From a virus: a DNA stretch of 36,471 nt. The position numbers were made by a program, and so were the translations under genes. The stretch covers positions 1 through 36,471 of the IMG/VR virus record IMGVR_UViG_3300011113_000552, one strand, 5' to 3'. Positions 15,502 through 23,579 of this stretch are shown here, piece by piece. The notes beneath the pieces are model-generated. The model worked only from the letters and a program-made list of their open reading frames with translations, searched no databases and was not told the origin of the DNA. Numbering within the stretch: the stretch's first letter is position 1; each line of letters begins with the position of its first letter.

Positions 15502-15633
15502 TTAATCTTGGTACATATCAACCTTTTTGTTACGCTTATATACCTTACCCGATGGTTTAACACGAGTAATCATATTACGTCTCACAATCTGAGCAACATG
15601 TCTAACGTTTAATTGTAGTTTTTCCTTTTCCAT
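15502..15633 (-). CDS. Small basic protein
   Basis: A 43-residue ORF starting MEKEKLQLNVRHVAQIVRRN and containing RVKPSGKVYKRNKK, so it is strongly basic, with a helix-turn-helix-like spacing (VRHVAQIVRRNMITRV). It might bind nucleic acid, but it is too short to assign. It is located 26 bp upstream of the D12 methyltransferase start. A TATCTTTG box lies 5 nt before its ATG, the same near-leaderless arrangement as at 4745 and 9560. Confidence 0.55.
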   Translation of the reverse strand: MEKEKLQLNVRHVAQIVRRNMITRVKPSGKVYKRNKKVDMYQD

Positions 15634-15637
15634 TCGA

Positions 15638-15645
15638 CAAAGATA
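15638..15645 (-). promoter_or_regulatory. Bacteroidota -7 box
   Basis: TATCTTTG on the minus strand immediately before the small basic gene. No clear TTTG 19-20 nt upstream, so it is a half-match. Confidence 0.35.
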
Positions 15646-15692
15646 ATTAAAAAATAATTCAATAAATATTTTTTTCTGAACGAAATTCTATT

Positions 15693-15700
15693 TATATTTG
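15693..15700 (+). promoter_or_regulatory. Rightward -7 box before a structured RNA
   Basis: TATATTTG on the plus strand with TTTT 20 nt upstream (one base off TTTG). Transcription would start near 15706, at the left end of the GC-elevated structured region. Confidence 0.45.
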
Positions 15701-15705
15701 TATCA

Positions 15706-15850
15706 CGATTGAAGGATATGGGTTGACTTGATGACCCAAACCAAATTATCAAGTCGGAATTGAGTCCCGGTGTATTCAAAGGCAAACGCCTCAACCGTTA
15801 GGTGAAAAAGATAAGAACCCTCATTACATCGGATGTATTGGGGGTTTTTA
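15706..15850 (+). ncRNA. Candidate structured non-coding RNA with H-type pseudoknot
   Basis: About 145 nt with no credible ORF. G+C from 15711 to 15810 is 44 percent by count, well above the surrounding AT-rich DNA. Visible structure: GGGT (15720-15723) pairs with ACCC (15734-15737); inside that loop GACTTGAT (15725-15732) pairs with ATCAAGTC (15748-15755), giving a classical H-type pseudoknot with an A-rich third loop. Then follow an AGGC-AAAC-GCCT hairpin (15780-15791), a small ACC-GTTA-GGT hairpin and a long terminator hairpin. It has a -7 box upstream and a T-tract at the end. It does not match tRNA, tmRNA or hammerhead patterns that I can recognise. It could be a trans-acting RNA or a structured leader or trailer. 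Confidence 0.55.
15817..15850 (+). terminator. Strong, possibly bidirectional terminator hairpin
   Basis: ACCCTCATTACATC pairs with GATGTATTGGGGGT over about 14 positions with one mismatch and one G-T pair, then TTTTTATTTAT. On the minus strand the stem is followed by a weaker T-rich tail (CTTATCTTTTT), so it may also end the leftward gene that stops at 15852. Confidence 0.75.
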
Positions 15851-15851
15851 T

Positions 15852-16238
15852 TTATATATAGATTTGAATATCATCATCCCCTGTTGGGTAGAATTTCTTT
15901 TTTCTGATTGTCGTCACAATGTTAATTGTATAATTGTAACAATCTTCTTCTTCCATACTTGTTACAATATTCAAGAATGGGTAATCGGTTTGGGATATAA
16001 CGACCGAACTATCTTGTCCAATTTCTTGTTCTTTGATTTTTTCAATGATTTGTGGAGTTGCTCTATTGAGTAAACTTAGTAACTCATCATTAGTAATTTC
16101 TTCTTCTTTCCCGTGTCTAAATCTTTGTACTTTACCATGAACTGAATTTTCTATGGAAAATTTAATTTTGATTTCTCCATAAATCTTTCCAATTCTCTCC
16201 TCATTAATTATATTTCTAACACAAGTTAAAAGCTTCAT
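15852..16238 (-). CDS. Unknown protein with capsid-targeting-like N-terminus
   Basis: A 128-residue protein starting MKLLTCVRNIINEER, again with a hydrophobic [IL][IL]xE motif near residue 13, as in the proteins at 5518, 13261, 28146 and 30930. The rest has an acidic helix and an RHGKEEEITNDELLSLL segment, then strands ending KKKFYPTGDDDIQIYI. No family recognised. It lies directly left of the virion-like genes at 16412-17235. The leader ATTTATTGTTATG is identical to that before the gene at 3263. Confidence 0.62.
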   Translation of the reverse strand: MKLLTCVRNIINEERIGKIYGEIKIKFSIENSVHGKVQRFRHGKEEEITNDELLSLLNRATPQIIEKIKEQEIGQDSSVVISQTDYPFLNIVTSMEEEDCYNYTINIVTTIRKKKFYPTGDDDIQIYI

Positions 16239-16258
16239 AACAATAAATAATACAAAAG

Positions 16259-16432
16259 ATGAAAAATTTAAAAGATATTACTCCGACTTTGATGGATAAA
16301 GATTGTGAGGGTTGTAAAAAGACAAGAGCCGCAGCAATAAAATACACAATTATCGGTTCATTTATAATTGCAACGTCAATCTACGGAATTGTAACTTTAT
16401 TTAATAAAATTTTAGAGATTTTTACCCATTAA
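16259..16432 (+). CDS. 57-residue single-pass membrane protein with CxxC
   Basis: A 57-residue ORF: a soluble start with DCEGCKKTR (a CxxC pair), then one membrane segment (YTIIGSFIIATSIYGIVTLF) and a short tail. It is divergent from the gene at 16238 (20 bp apart) and overlaps the end of the gene at 16412 by 21 bp. The clean membrane segment and absence of any other gene in this gap support it. Function unknown. Confidence 0.6.
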   Translation: MKNLKDITPTLMDKDCEGCKKTRAAAIKYTIIGSFIIATSIYGIVTLFNKILEIFTH

Positions 16433-16885
16433 TTTTTTCAAGAATTCTTCTTTAGTTAAATTAACGGTTCTTTTTTGAGGTGCTGTTTGTTTTACTTCAG
16501 TAATTTTTGGTTTTTGGACAATTATTTCTTCTTGTTCAATTACCTGTACTCTCATTTTTGGTTTTTCTTCGACTTGCTCGGTAACAACAACATTAACTTT
16601 TTTGTTAGTTTTAACCGAGAAGTCGGATGACCATGGCTCAAAGTAAACATCATCAGCAATAACTTCTAATCTCATATTACCTTTTGTACCTTCAGGTAAA
16701 AAATGTTTTGTTTTGGGTATGTTAACTTCACATAATCCATTATTCTCAATAAGACCCTTAAACATATAAGTCATTTCATCAGTTTCAACAACTAATCTAA
16801 CTTGAGATTTTGCAAGTGATGTACCTTCTATTTCAATATTACAATTGAACTTGTTTGGTTTGTCTGTATATAAACTATATGCCAT
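16412..16885 (-). CDS. Unknown, probable virion protein
   Basis: A 157-residue protein. Residues 1-100 form a strand-rich domain (KFNCNIEIEGTSLAKSQVRL, then VETDEMTYMFKGLIENNG, then MRLEVIADDVYFEPW) with an immunoglobulin-like feel. The C-terminus is a Lys/Glu/Val-rich, likely disordered stretch ending KEEFLKKLMGKNL. The location beside the fibre genes suggests a structural role, but no named family is claimed. The ATG at 16885 is the only sensible start. Confidence 0.6.
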   Translation of the reverse strand: MAYSLYTDKPNKFNCNIEIEGTSLAKSQVRLVVETDEMTYMFKGLIENNGLCEVNIPKTKHFLPEGTKGNMRLEVIADDVYFEPWSSDFSVKTNKKVNVVVTEQVEEKPKMRVQVIEQEEIIVQKPKITEVKQTAPQKRTVNLTKEEFLKKLMGKNL

Positions 16886-16899
16886 ATCTCATAAATATG

Positions 16900-17235
16900 T
16901 TAATCTTCATTAATTTTAACGTTAACCTTTACAATTTTTTCAACTGACGGTTTTAAATCAATTTCAGATAATTTTATTTTCACTTTTGTGTTTTTATTTC
17001 TATTAAGTTTTTTTTCAAACTCAATTTCATCAACATTTAATCTTAAAAATAATTGTATTAATATTTCTTTTTCTTCTTCAGGTAACGCATTTAATCTTTT
17101 TCTAATTGTTTGTGACGATATTGCACCTCCTCCACCTCCAATAACTTTCTCAATAATACATCCTTCAGCCCATGTGAAAGGTGTATCAATCCAAGCAAAA
17201 GGTGTCTCGTCCCAAGCGTAACAAATGGTAGCCAT
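16900..17235 (-). CDS. Small protein with Trp-rich repeat N-terminus
   Basis: A 111-residue protein with an unusual start: CYAWDETPFAWIDTPFTWAEG, three tandem units of the form [YAF]xW-[DI]-[ED]TPFxW separated by acidic residues, then VIGGGGG and a helical, Lys/Glu-rich C-terminal part. No family recognised. It lies back to back with the first fibre gene (38-bp gap) and 14 bp from the gene at 16412, so it is probably part of the virion gene set. Confidence 0.6.
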   Translation of the reverse strand: MATICYAWDETPFAWIDTPFTWAEGCIIEKVIGGGGGAISSQTIRKRLNALPEEEKEILIQLFLRLNVDEIEFEKKLNRNKNTKVKIKLSEIDLKPSVEKIVKVNVKINED

Positions 17236-17237
17236 AC

Positions 17238-17249
17238 TATTTATAAATA
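17238..17249. promoter_or_regulatory. Divergent TATAAATA boxes before the fibre operon
   Basis: TATAAATA is on the plus strand at 17242-17249, 24 nt before the fibre ATG at 17274, and on the minus strand at 17245-17238. The plus box is well placed for a T4-type late promoter. The minus box is only 2 nt from its ATG, which makes it less likely. The motif is AT-rich and could be chance. Confidence 0.35.
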
Positions 17250-17273
17250 ACCTAAAATTTGTAAAATTAAAGC

Positions 17274-19172
17274 ATGGCCGATATTAAAGACCAATTAATT
17301 AAGGATTCTTATAATTACGTATTACAATCTGACTTATCTACAGGTGTTGTTTATAGAATTGGTGGAAGTGTCCCATTAAATCCTATATTTTCATCAGGTC
17401 TTACAATTAACGATAGTTTTGTGTATTCAGGTGCCGGTGAACAAAATGGTTATGCCTTATTAACAGATGGTACAGGTTACGCTTATTGGGGTCCTGTGTC
17501 CGGAGCGTCTCAGTCATCAGGTGTTACAAGTATTACAGTCGGTAATGGCTTATCCGCAAGTTCTTCAACAGGTGCGGTAACTATAATTTTTACAGGTTCA
17601 ACAGGTATAAGTGGAGATTACTTACCTTTGAGCGGTGGGACTGTAACAGGTGCAACTAATTTTACTGCGGGTTTGACTGCAAACACAATATCTGCAACTA
17701 TGTACAATAACCTACCCGTAAGTGTAATAACAGGGGGGTCGAACATTGGTATTAATAATACTAATGGTAATGTAACAATATCATTTACAGGAACTACTGG
17801 GTCTAATTTTACTGGTGGAACTGTGACAGGTGTAACTAATTTTACAAATGGATTAACGGCAAATACAATATCTGCAACTACATACCAAAATTTACCATTT
17901 TCGGGTAATGTTATTGGTAATGGGATAACAAACTATGTCCCAAAATGGACAGGAAGTACTGGATTAGGTAATAGTCAGATATTTGATGATGGGACAAATG
18001 TTGGTATTGGGACAACATCTCCATCCGCAAAATTAGATGTTATCATTACAGGAGGGACAATAGGTGTTAGGATATCGGGTGATAGTTCATCTGACATGAT
18101 ACGATTAACCCAAACTGGTTCAGGAAATGCAATATTGATTGAAGATTCTTTAAATCCTGATACAACTCCGTTTGTTGTCTCCGCGGATGGTAGAGTTGGT
18201 ATCGGATTAACCTCACCTTTAAGTTCATATAAATTACATGTAAGAAATGGGACCGCAACTAATAGTGCCGCAGCATCTGGTACAGTCGCAGCATTTGAAG
18301 GTAGTGGTGCAACATATGTAACGGTATTAAGTCCTGACGCAAATAATGCGGGAATTAGCTTTGGTTCAAACTCTGATAGATTTGGGGCGTTTAATGCATG
18401 GAATCATAATAGTAATCAGTTTTCATTTAATACAGATAAAACTGGTGGTTTCATAACTTTTAGCACTGACCAACAAACCGAGCGGATGAGAATTGATTCT
18501 TCAGGTAATGTTGGTATTGGGACAACGTCACCTTCGGCAAGATTAGATGTTAGTGGGAACACACTTTTAAGAAGTGATGTTACATTATCTAACCTATCAT
18601 CTTCAGCAAACACAAGATTTATTGTATCAAATTCAAATGGAGTTTTGTCGTACAGAACAGATGTCCTAACCGGAACTACAATAACAATAACAGGCGGTAC
18701 AAATATCCAAATTGCAGGTTCCTATCCAAACTTCGGTATTAATTATACAGGACAAACTTCTTTTCCTTATTTACCATTAAGTGGTGGTACGGTTACAGGT
18801 AATACAATATTTCAAAATGGGATTACCACCACCACAATATCCGCAAATACTTATCAAAACTTACCTTATTCAGGTACAGTTGTAGGTTCAGGAACCTCAA
18901 ACTACATTCCTAAATGGACAGGTAGTACTAGTTTAGGTGATAGTAATATAGTTTCATCAAATGAACAGGTAGGTATTAATACAGGAACAAATATTGAAAG
19001 GTGTGCGGCTTTGGAAATACTGAGTACGACCGGAGGGGTATTATTTCCTAGAATGACTGAACAAGAAAGAGATTCTATATCAAACCCAATACCTGGTTTA
19101 ATAGTTTATTGTACAGATAAAAATGAAGGACTATTTATATATAAATCCTCAGGATGGATTCAAATGATTTAA
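17274..19172 (+). CDS. Tail fibre-like protein 1
   Basis: A 632-residue fibre-like protein. It is built of repeated short modules: LPLSGGTVTG (about residues 117, 180 and 501), TISATxYxNLP, and three NVGIGTTSPSAKLDV-type units near 243, 309 and 413, a motif frequent in Bacteroidota cell-surface and phage fibre proteins. The last 65 residues (LEILSTTGGVLFPRMTEQERDSI, then GLIVYCTDKNEGLFIYKSSGW) look like a C-terminal trimerisation or tip domain. It is rich in Ser, Thr, Gly and Asn. It probably binds the host cell surface. It opens the rightward operon and is followed 3 bp later by fibre 2. Confidence 0.8.
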   Translation: MADIKDQLIKDSYNYVLQSDLSTGVVYRIGGSVPLNPIFSSGLTINDSFVYSGAGEQNGYALLTDGTGYAYWGPVSGASQSSGVTSITVGNGLSASSSTGAVTIIFTGSTGISGDYLPLSGGTVTGATNFTAGLTANTISATMYNNLPVSVITGGSNIGINNTNGNVTISFTGTTGSNFTGGTVTGVTNFTNGLTANTISATTYQNLPFSGNVIGNGITNYVPKWTGSTGLGNSQIFDDGTNVGIGTTSPSAKLDVIITGGTIGVRISGDSSSDMIRLTQTGSGNAILIEDSLNPDTTPFVVSADGRVGIGLTSPLSSYKLHVRNGTATNSAAASGTVAAFEGSGATYVTVLSPDANNAGISFGSNSDRFGAFNAWNHNSNQFSFNTDKTGGFITFSTDQQTERMRIDSSGNVGIGTTSPSARLDVSGNTLLRSDVTLSNLSSSANTRFIVSNSNGVLSYRTDVLTGTTITITGGTNIQIAGSYPNFGINYTGQTSFPYLPLSGGTVTGNTIFQNGITTTTISANTYQNLPYSGTVVGSGTSNYIPKWTGSTSLGDSNIVSSNEQVGINTGTNIERCAALEILSTTGGVLFPRMTEQERDSISNPIPGLIVYCTDKNEGLFIYKSSGWIQMI

Positions 19173-19175
19173 AAT

Positions 19176-21179
19176 ATGACAAACGGAATATATTACAATA
19201 GTACAGCAGGGACACTGAATTTTTTGGTTAATAATCAACCTTCAATTCAAATTAACAGTGGTGGAACTACCGTTATAAGTGGTACCACAGTATTTAATGG
19301 AACTATTTCAGCAACAACAATTGTAAGCCCTTCTTTAGATGTGACTATTACAGGTGGTACATATTCTCAATCATCAGGTACATTAAATTTGAGAAACTCA
19401 ACAGGAGGTACCGTACCAGTTTCAGGATATTTCAACTATATTACAGGGGGTACGTACTCTGCAGGAACTATAACATTGGGTACAAATACAGGTGGTACCA
19501 CATCAATAAACGATTTAGTTGGTAGGGCAGGTTTGTTAGGAGGGGTTAATTTCTTATCAAGATGGTCAACTCAATATGATTTACAAGATAGCCAAATATA
19601 TGATGATGGCTCTCTTGTTGGTATCAATACCATATCACCCGCTTATAGTGAACCTATAAGTTTCCAAACATCTTATAGAGGAATGACTCTTGATGGTATG
19701 TATATGATAGAAACTGGGAATGATAGTATTGCATTTGCAACAGGTCACGACTACAGTCCTTGGGGTGGGACACAAGAAATAGCAATCGGTTCGAGAGGTC
19801 CGTTAATAAATAGTACAGGTTCAGGTAATATTGCCTTAGGTGATAAATCGTTACAATCTAATACAACAGGCATCAATAATATTGCAATCGGGGGAACTCA
19901 AACGTTATTTAACAATTTAACAGGTAGTTCAAACATTGCTTTAGGTATTAATTCAATGACTCAAAATACTATTGGTGATAGTAATATATCCATTGGTGAG
20001 GATTCATTAAGAAATAATATTTCAGGTGGTAGGAATATAATAATAGGTGTTGGAGCTGGATATAGTAACAATACTAGAAACGGTAACGTATATATAGGGT
20101 ACAACGCAGGTTATAATAATGATGGTAGTTATAATATCTTTATAGGATATAATGTAGGTTATGGTGATACATCATCAGGTAATAGATTAAATATTGGAGA
20201 TACGATATATGGGGATATATCAAGTAAACTAATAGGGATAAACCAAACTAATCCTAACGCAACTTTAGATGTAAGTGGTACAACAATAATTTCAGGAGGT
20301 TTAACTGCAAGTACAATATCCGCAACAACTTATCAAAACTTACCTATAAGTGGTGTGACAAACGGAACAGGTATATCTACATCAAAAACAAACGGTCTTG
20401 TTACAATAAGTAATACACAAGTACAGGGTATTACAGGGAAAACTGATGGTAACGGTATATCATCATCCATATCAAATAATGTAATAACAATTACAAATAC
20501 AGGTGTAACGGGAATAACGACAACAAACGGAATTTCAGGTAGTTCAACGACTGGAGGTATTACACTAATTAATACACAGGTACAAGGTATTACAGGTAAA
20601 ACAGATGGTTCGGGTATTTCGTCATCTATATCAAATAATGTAATAACAATTACAAATACTGATTTAGGTTCGTCTCAAAATATATTTAAAAATATTCAAA
20701 TTAATGGTAACCCACAATTCAGCGCGGGTTCAAACAACTCCAATTTAAATTTTAGCGGTATTAATGTAACTATAACTTCAGCAGCGACAAACACATTAGT
20801 ATTTAGTGCGGGGACGGGAGGTTCATCAACAACATTCAATGGAGGTACCGTATCAGGACCAACTATTTTCACAGGTGGAGTGACCGCAAATACTTTAAAT
20901 GTAACAGGAGTAACAACATCGTTAACATTTCTTTCTTCACAATCTGTAGGAGATGAAGGTGGTCAAATTGATTTAGCCAAATCTCAAACAAATACTACTT
21001 TAAGTGGGTCAACAATATCAATTGATATATATCAAAATAAACTTAGGTTTTTTGAATCAGGTGGTAATAACAGAGGTGCTTATATTGACTTATCAAAAGC
21101 ATCGACAGGAGTTACTTCTAACATAATAGTAGGTTTAGGAACAGTATATACTACATCAAATAATTTAAACTTTATATAA
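19176..21179 (+). CDS. Tail fibre-like protein 2 with YadA-head-like repeats
   Basis: A 667-residue fibre-like protein sharing the TISATTYQNLP and SGGTVTG modules with fibre 1. Residues about 213-345 contain repeats of roughly 14-22 residues of the form NIALGDKSLQSNTTG, NIAIGGTQTLFNNLTG, SNISIGEDSLRNN, resembling the left-handed coil of YadA/Hia trimeric autotransporter heads. Residues about 410-495 contain two near-identical segments from an 89-bp tandem duplication. It likely forms a trimer and takes part in host recognition. Confidence 0.78.
   Translation: MTNGIYYNSTAGTLNFLVNNQPSIQINSGGTTVISGTTVFNGTISATTIVSPSLDVTITGGTYSQSSGTLNLRNSTGGTVPVSGYFNYITGGTYSAGTITLGTNTGGTTSINDLVGRAGLLGGVNFLSRWSTQYDLQDSQIYDDGSLVGINTISPAYSEPISFQTSYRGMTLDGMYMIETGNDSIAFATGHDYSPWGGTQEIAIGSRGPLINSTGSGNIALGDKSLQSNTTGINNIAIGGTQTLFNNLTGSSNIALGINSMTQNTIGDSNISIGEDSLRNNISGGRNIIIGVGAGYSNNTRNGNVYIGYNAGYNNDGSYNIFIGYNVGYGDTSSGNRLNIGDTIYGDISSKLIGINQTNPNATLDVSGTTIISGGLTASTISATTYQNLPISGVTNGTGISTSKTNGLVTISNTQVQGITGKTDGNGISSSISNNVITITNTGVTGITTTNGISGSSTTGGITLINTQVQGITGKTDGSGISSSISNNVITITNTDLGSSQNIFKNIQINGNPQFSAGSNNSNLNFSGINVTITSAATNTLVFSAGTGGSSTTFNGGTVSGPTIFTGGVTANTLNVTGVTTSLTFLSSQSVGDEGGQIDLAKSQTNTTLSGSTISIDIYQNKLRFFESGGNNRGAYIDLSKASTGVTSNIIVGLGTVYTTSNNLNFI
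20412..20500 (+). repeat. Direct repeat, copy 1 (89 bp)
   Basis: Encodes QVQGITGKTDGNGISSS plus VITITNT within fibre 2. Copy 2 lies 159 bp downstream with the same length and only scattered changes, mostly at third codon positions. Confidence 0.8.
20571..20659 (+). repeat. Direct repeat, copy 2 (89 bp)
   Basis: Partner of the repeat at 20412-20500. Its protein reads QVQGITGKTDGSGISSS and VITITNT; the last 38 bases of the unit are nearly identical between copies, which suggests recent duplication or conversion. Confidence 0.8.
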
Positions 21180-21193
21180 AATAAAATAAAAAT

Positions 21194-21610
21194 ATGCCAG
21201 CAAATACACTACCAATTTTTTCAGTTGCGGGGGATGCCCAATGGGTTACCGCAACAGACGCAAACAACGTCGGTAACATAACAGGAGGAACAATTTATTT
21301 AGCATTTACTGCAGGTTCTAATGGAAGCTATGTTCAAAAAATAAGATTTAGACATACAGGTGCAAACTCGGCCGCAGTTGTTGCACGTGTGTTCATAAAT
21401 AATGGAGGTGCGACAGGAACTGCCGCAAATAATACATTATTTGATGAGATTACAATTGCCGCAAATGCAACTTTTACAACTAACGCAGCTTCAATAAACT
21501 ATGAATTACCATTAGGGTTTGCACTACCAGCAGGTTATAGAATATATGTCACCTTAGGTGCTGCCGCCGCTGGTGGTATCGCTTGTACAGTTATAGGAGG
21601 AGATTACTAA
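21194..21610 (+). CDS. Small virion-associated protein, unknown
   Basis: A 138-residue protein rich in Ala, Gly, Thr and Asn, with strand patterns (GGTIYLAFTAG, KIRFRHTG, AAVVARVFINNGG, RIYVTLGAA) suggesting a compact beta-sandwich, as in small phage decoration or fibre-associated proteins. It ends CTVIGGDY. No signal peptide. Its TAA overlaps the ATG of the next gene (TAATG). A structural role is inferred from the operon and composition. Confidence 0.65.
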   Translation: MPANTLPIFSVAGDAQWVTATDANNVGNITGGTIYLAFTAGSNGSYVQKIRFRHTGANSAAVVARVFINNGGATGTAANNTLFDEITIAANATFTTNAASINYELPLGFALPAGYRIYVTLGAAAAGGIACTVIGGDY

Positions 21611-21798
21611 TGTTAATATATCAATTAATACAGTTTAACTATGGTTCCCCAGTTTCCATGGGTTACATGGAAATTGATTGGATGGCAGGACAATGTTTAA
21701 GATTAACTGACTTAGACGGTAACACATTAGATTTAACAATTAATTTTGGTTATAGAGTAGTTGACTCTAATCCACCTAAACCTTCTTGGGCTAACTAA
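21610..21798 (+). CDS. Small conserved-looking protein, fibre operon
   Basis: A 62-residue protein (MLIYQLIQFNYGSPVSMGYMEID, then QCLRLTDLDGNTLDL, ending PPKPSWAN). It is coupled at both ends by one-base TAATG overlaps with the neighbouring genes, which strongly supports it as real. No family recognised. The start is ATG 21610, since an in-frame extension overlaps the upstream gene. It is perhaps an assembly or connector protein for the adhesins; that is a guess from position. Confidence 0.65.
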   Translation: MLIYQLIQFNYGSPVSMGYMEIDWMAGQCLRLTDLDGNTLDLTINFGYRVVDSNPPKPSWAN

Positions 21799-22700
21799 TG
21801 AGTTTACCAAATTTTTTACCTGTTCCATCTGATAGAACTCAGTATTTTTATGAATCGGGTCAGTGGACTAAGCCATTAGGAGTTACTATGATACAAATTA
21901 TTTGTATTGGTGCCGGAGGTGGAGGAGGTGGTGGAACGCCAAGAACTTCAGCACAAACAGGTGGTGGTGGTGGAGGTGGAGGAAGTGGTTCAATAACTCG
22001 AATAATAATCCCATGTTCAGTATTACCTGACAGATTAGGTATAGTTGTAGGTAAAGGTGGCACTGGCGGACTTCCTAGTTTTGCGGGGTCTAATGGTGGA
22101 GCTTCATCAGTAAGTATATATTACGGAAGCCCGTCTTGGTTTGGTATTATAGTACAAGCCAATGGTGGTACTGCAGGTGGTGCCGGTGGTGTAGGTGTTG
22201 CAGGTACCGCAGGTTCAGGTGGTGGACCAATTACTATTGCAAATGCTTTGTATGCGTCTTTAGGTATTTTTGTATCGATAGGTGGACAAAATGGTGCAGT
22301 GGGAGGTACAACAGGTGCTGGAAACAATGTAACTTTTGGAAATACTGCCGGAACAATACTAACAGGTGGTGCCGGTGGTGGAGGTGCGAACGCAGGGACA
22401 TCAGGTGCCGCAGGAGGTCAAACAGGCGCAGGTGTGGCACCATCTGTTGCAACATTAACAACAGATGGTGCTAATGGTGTTAATGGAGTTATACAATTTT
22501 CACCATTATTCTCATTAGGAGGAACTGGAGGTCGTGGTAATGGTTCAAATACAACAAATAATGGGAATGGCGGAAAAGGTGGTGATGGTGCAATAGGTGG
22601 GGGTGGAGGTGGAGGCGGTACAGGTACAAGTACTACAGGAGGAACAGGTGGTTCCGGTGGAAGTGGTGGTAATGGATTAGTAATAATAACATGTTGGTAA
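21798..22700 (+). CDS. Glycine-rich adhesin-like protein 1
   Basis: A 300-residue protein made mostly of polyglycine tracts, with an N-terminal module YFYESGQWTKPLGVTMIQII and an end reading GLVIITCW. The order is: N-terminal strands, Gly-rich block, middle strands, Gly-rich block, terminal CW. This matches the glycine-rich minor tail/adhesin proteins of tailed phages; T-even gp38 adhesins use similar polyglycine helices at the fibre tip. It is first of three tandem paralogs. Higher G+C than neighbours follows from the many GGN codons. Confidence 0.72.
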   Translation: MSLPNFLPVPSDRTQYFYESGQWTKPLGVTMIQIICIGAGGGGGGGTPRTSAQTGGGGGGGGSGSITRIIIPCSVLPDRLGIVVGKGGTGGLPSFAGSNGGASSVSIYYGSPSWFGIIVQANGGTAGGAGGVGVAGTAGSGGGPITIANALYASLGIFVSIGGQNGAVGGTTGAGNNVTFGNTAGTILTGGAGGGGANAGTSGAAGGQTGAGVAPSVATLTTDGANGVNGVIQFSPLFSLGGTGGRGNGSNTTNNGNGGKGGDGAIGGGGGGGGTGTSTTGGTGGSGGSGGNGLVIITCW

Positions 22701-22703
22701 ATT

Positions 22704-23570
22704 ATGGATTTTTTATTTAATATAGCTGATAGTCAATATAAAACACAAGTATTCTACCAATCAGGATATTGGACAAAACCTAGAGGTATATCTATGGCAT
22801 ACATTATTACTGTAGGCCCTGGTGGAGGTGGTGGAGGTGGGTCTCAAGCCGGTTCAGGTTCAGCAACAGTAGGTGGTGGAGGTGGTGGTTCAGGGGCAAT
22901 AACTCGTGTACTGATTCCCGCACATTTTTTACCTGACAATTTAATAATTACTGTAGGTACTGGAGGAGCGGGAGGTGCGGGTAGTGGAAATGGTACTGCC
23001 GGTGGAACAACTTATGTTAGCATAAACGTTAGTGCAACCCCTTTACCCGGAACTACAATATGTTATGCGTCAGGAGGTGGTGGTGGAACATCGGCCGGTG
23101 GTGCTGGTACGGCAGGTGCCATATTTGCGTTAACAAGTGGAATATATGGCTCAGTATCAGAATTTTTAGGACTTGCGGGATATGCAGGTACAGCATCGGG
23201 AATTGGTGTTGGTGGTACTGCGGTGACTTTTGGTACCACGGGTCAGGGGTCATTTACCTCAGGTGCTGGCGGTGGTGGTAAGACCGCATTAAATGCCGGT
23301 ACTACAGGTGGTGATATTATCGGTAACGTGATAATCCCTACATTATCAGGAGGGAACTCTTCAGGTACTAATGGACAAAGTGGAGTTTTTCAAATGAAAC
23401 CTTTATTTGGACTTGGCGGTTCAGGAGGTGGGGGTAATGGTACTGGTGTCGGTGGAAAAGGTGGTGATGGAGCAATTGGTTGTGGTGGCGGAGGTGGTGG
23501 AGCCGGTGTCGGTACAGGTGGTGCAGGTGGAAGAGGTGGTGATGGTCTAGTAATAATAGAATGCTGGTAA
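22704..23570 (+). CDS. Glycine-rich adhesin-like protein 2
   Basis: A 288-residue paralog of the previous gene: VFYQSGYWTKPRGISMAYII at the start, GLVIIECW at the end, with the same alternation of glycine tracts and short strands (AITRVLIPAHFLPDNLIITVG; the equivalent in copy 1 is SITRIIIPCSVLPDRLGIVVG). The N- and C-terminal parts are best conserved, the middle diverges. It lies 3 bp after copy 1. Having three diverged copies suggests alternative or combinatorial receptor binding. Confidence 0.72.
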   Translation: MDFLFNIADSQYKTQVFYQSGYWTKPRGISMAYIITVGPGGGGGGGSQAGSGSATVGGGGGGSGAITRVLIPAHFLPDNLIITVGTGGAGGAGSGNGTAGGTTYVSINVSATPLPGTTICYASGGGGGTSAGGAGTAGAIFALTSGIYGSVSEFLGLAGYAGTASGIGVGGTAVTFGTTGQGSFTSGAGGGGKTALNAGTTGGDIIGNVIIPTLSGGNSSGTNGQSGVFQMKPLFGLGGSGGGGNGTGVGGKGGDGAIGCGGGGGGAGVGTGGAGGRGGDGLVIIECW

Positions 23571-23579
23571 TTATAAAAT

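Noticed and set aside
15609-15794. 61-codon minus-strand ORF across the structured RNA region
   Set aside because: No start context, no homology visible, and it runs through the small basic gene's start; the base pairing and GC content fit RNA better.
15706-15850. tRNA, tmRNA or hammerhead ribozyme
   Set aside because: No tRNA cloverleaf or T-loop consensus, no tag reading frame with a tRNA-like end, and only TTGATGA where the hammerhead needs CTGATGA plus GAAA.
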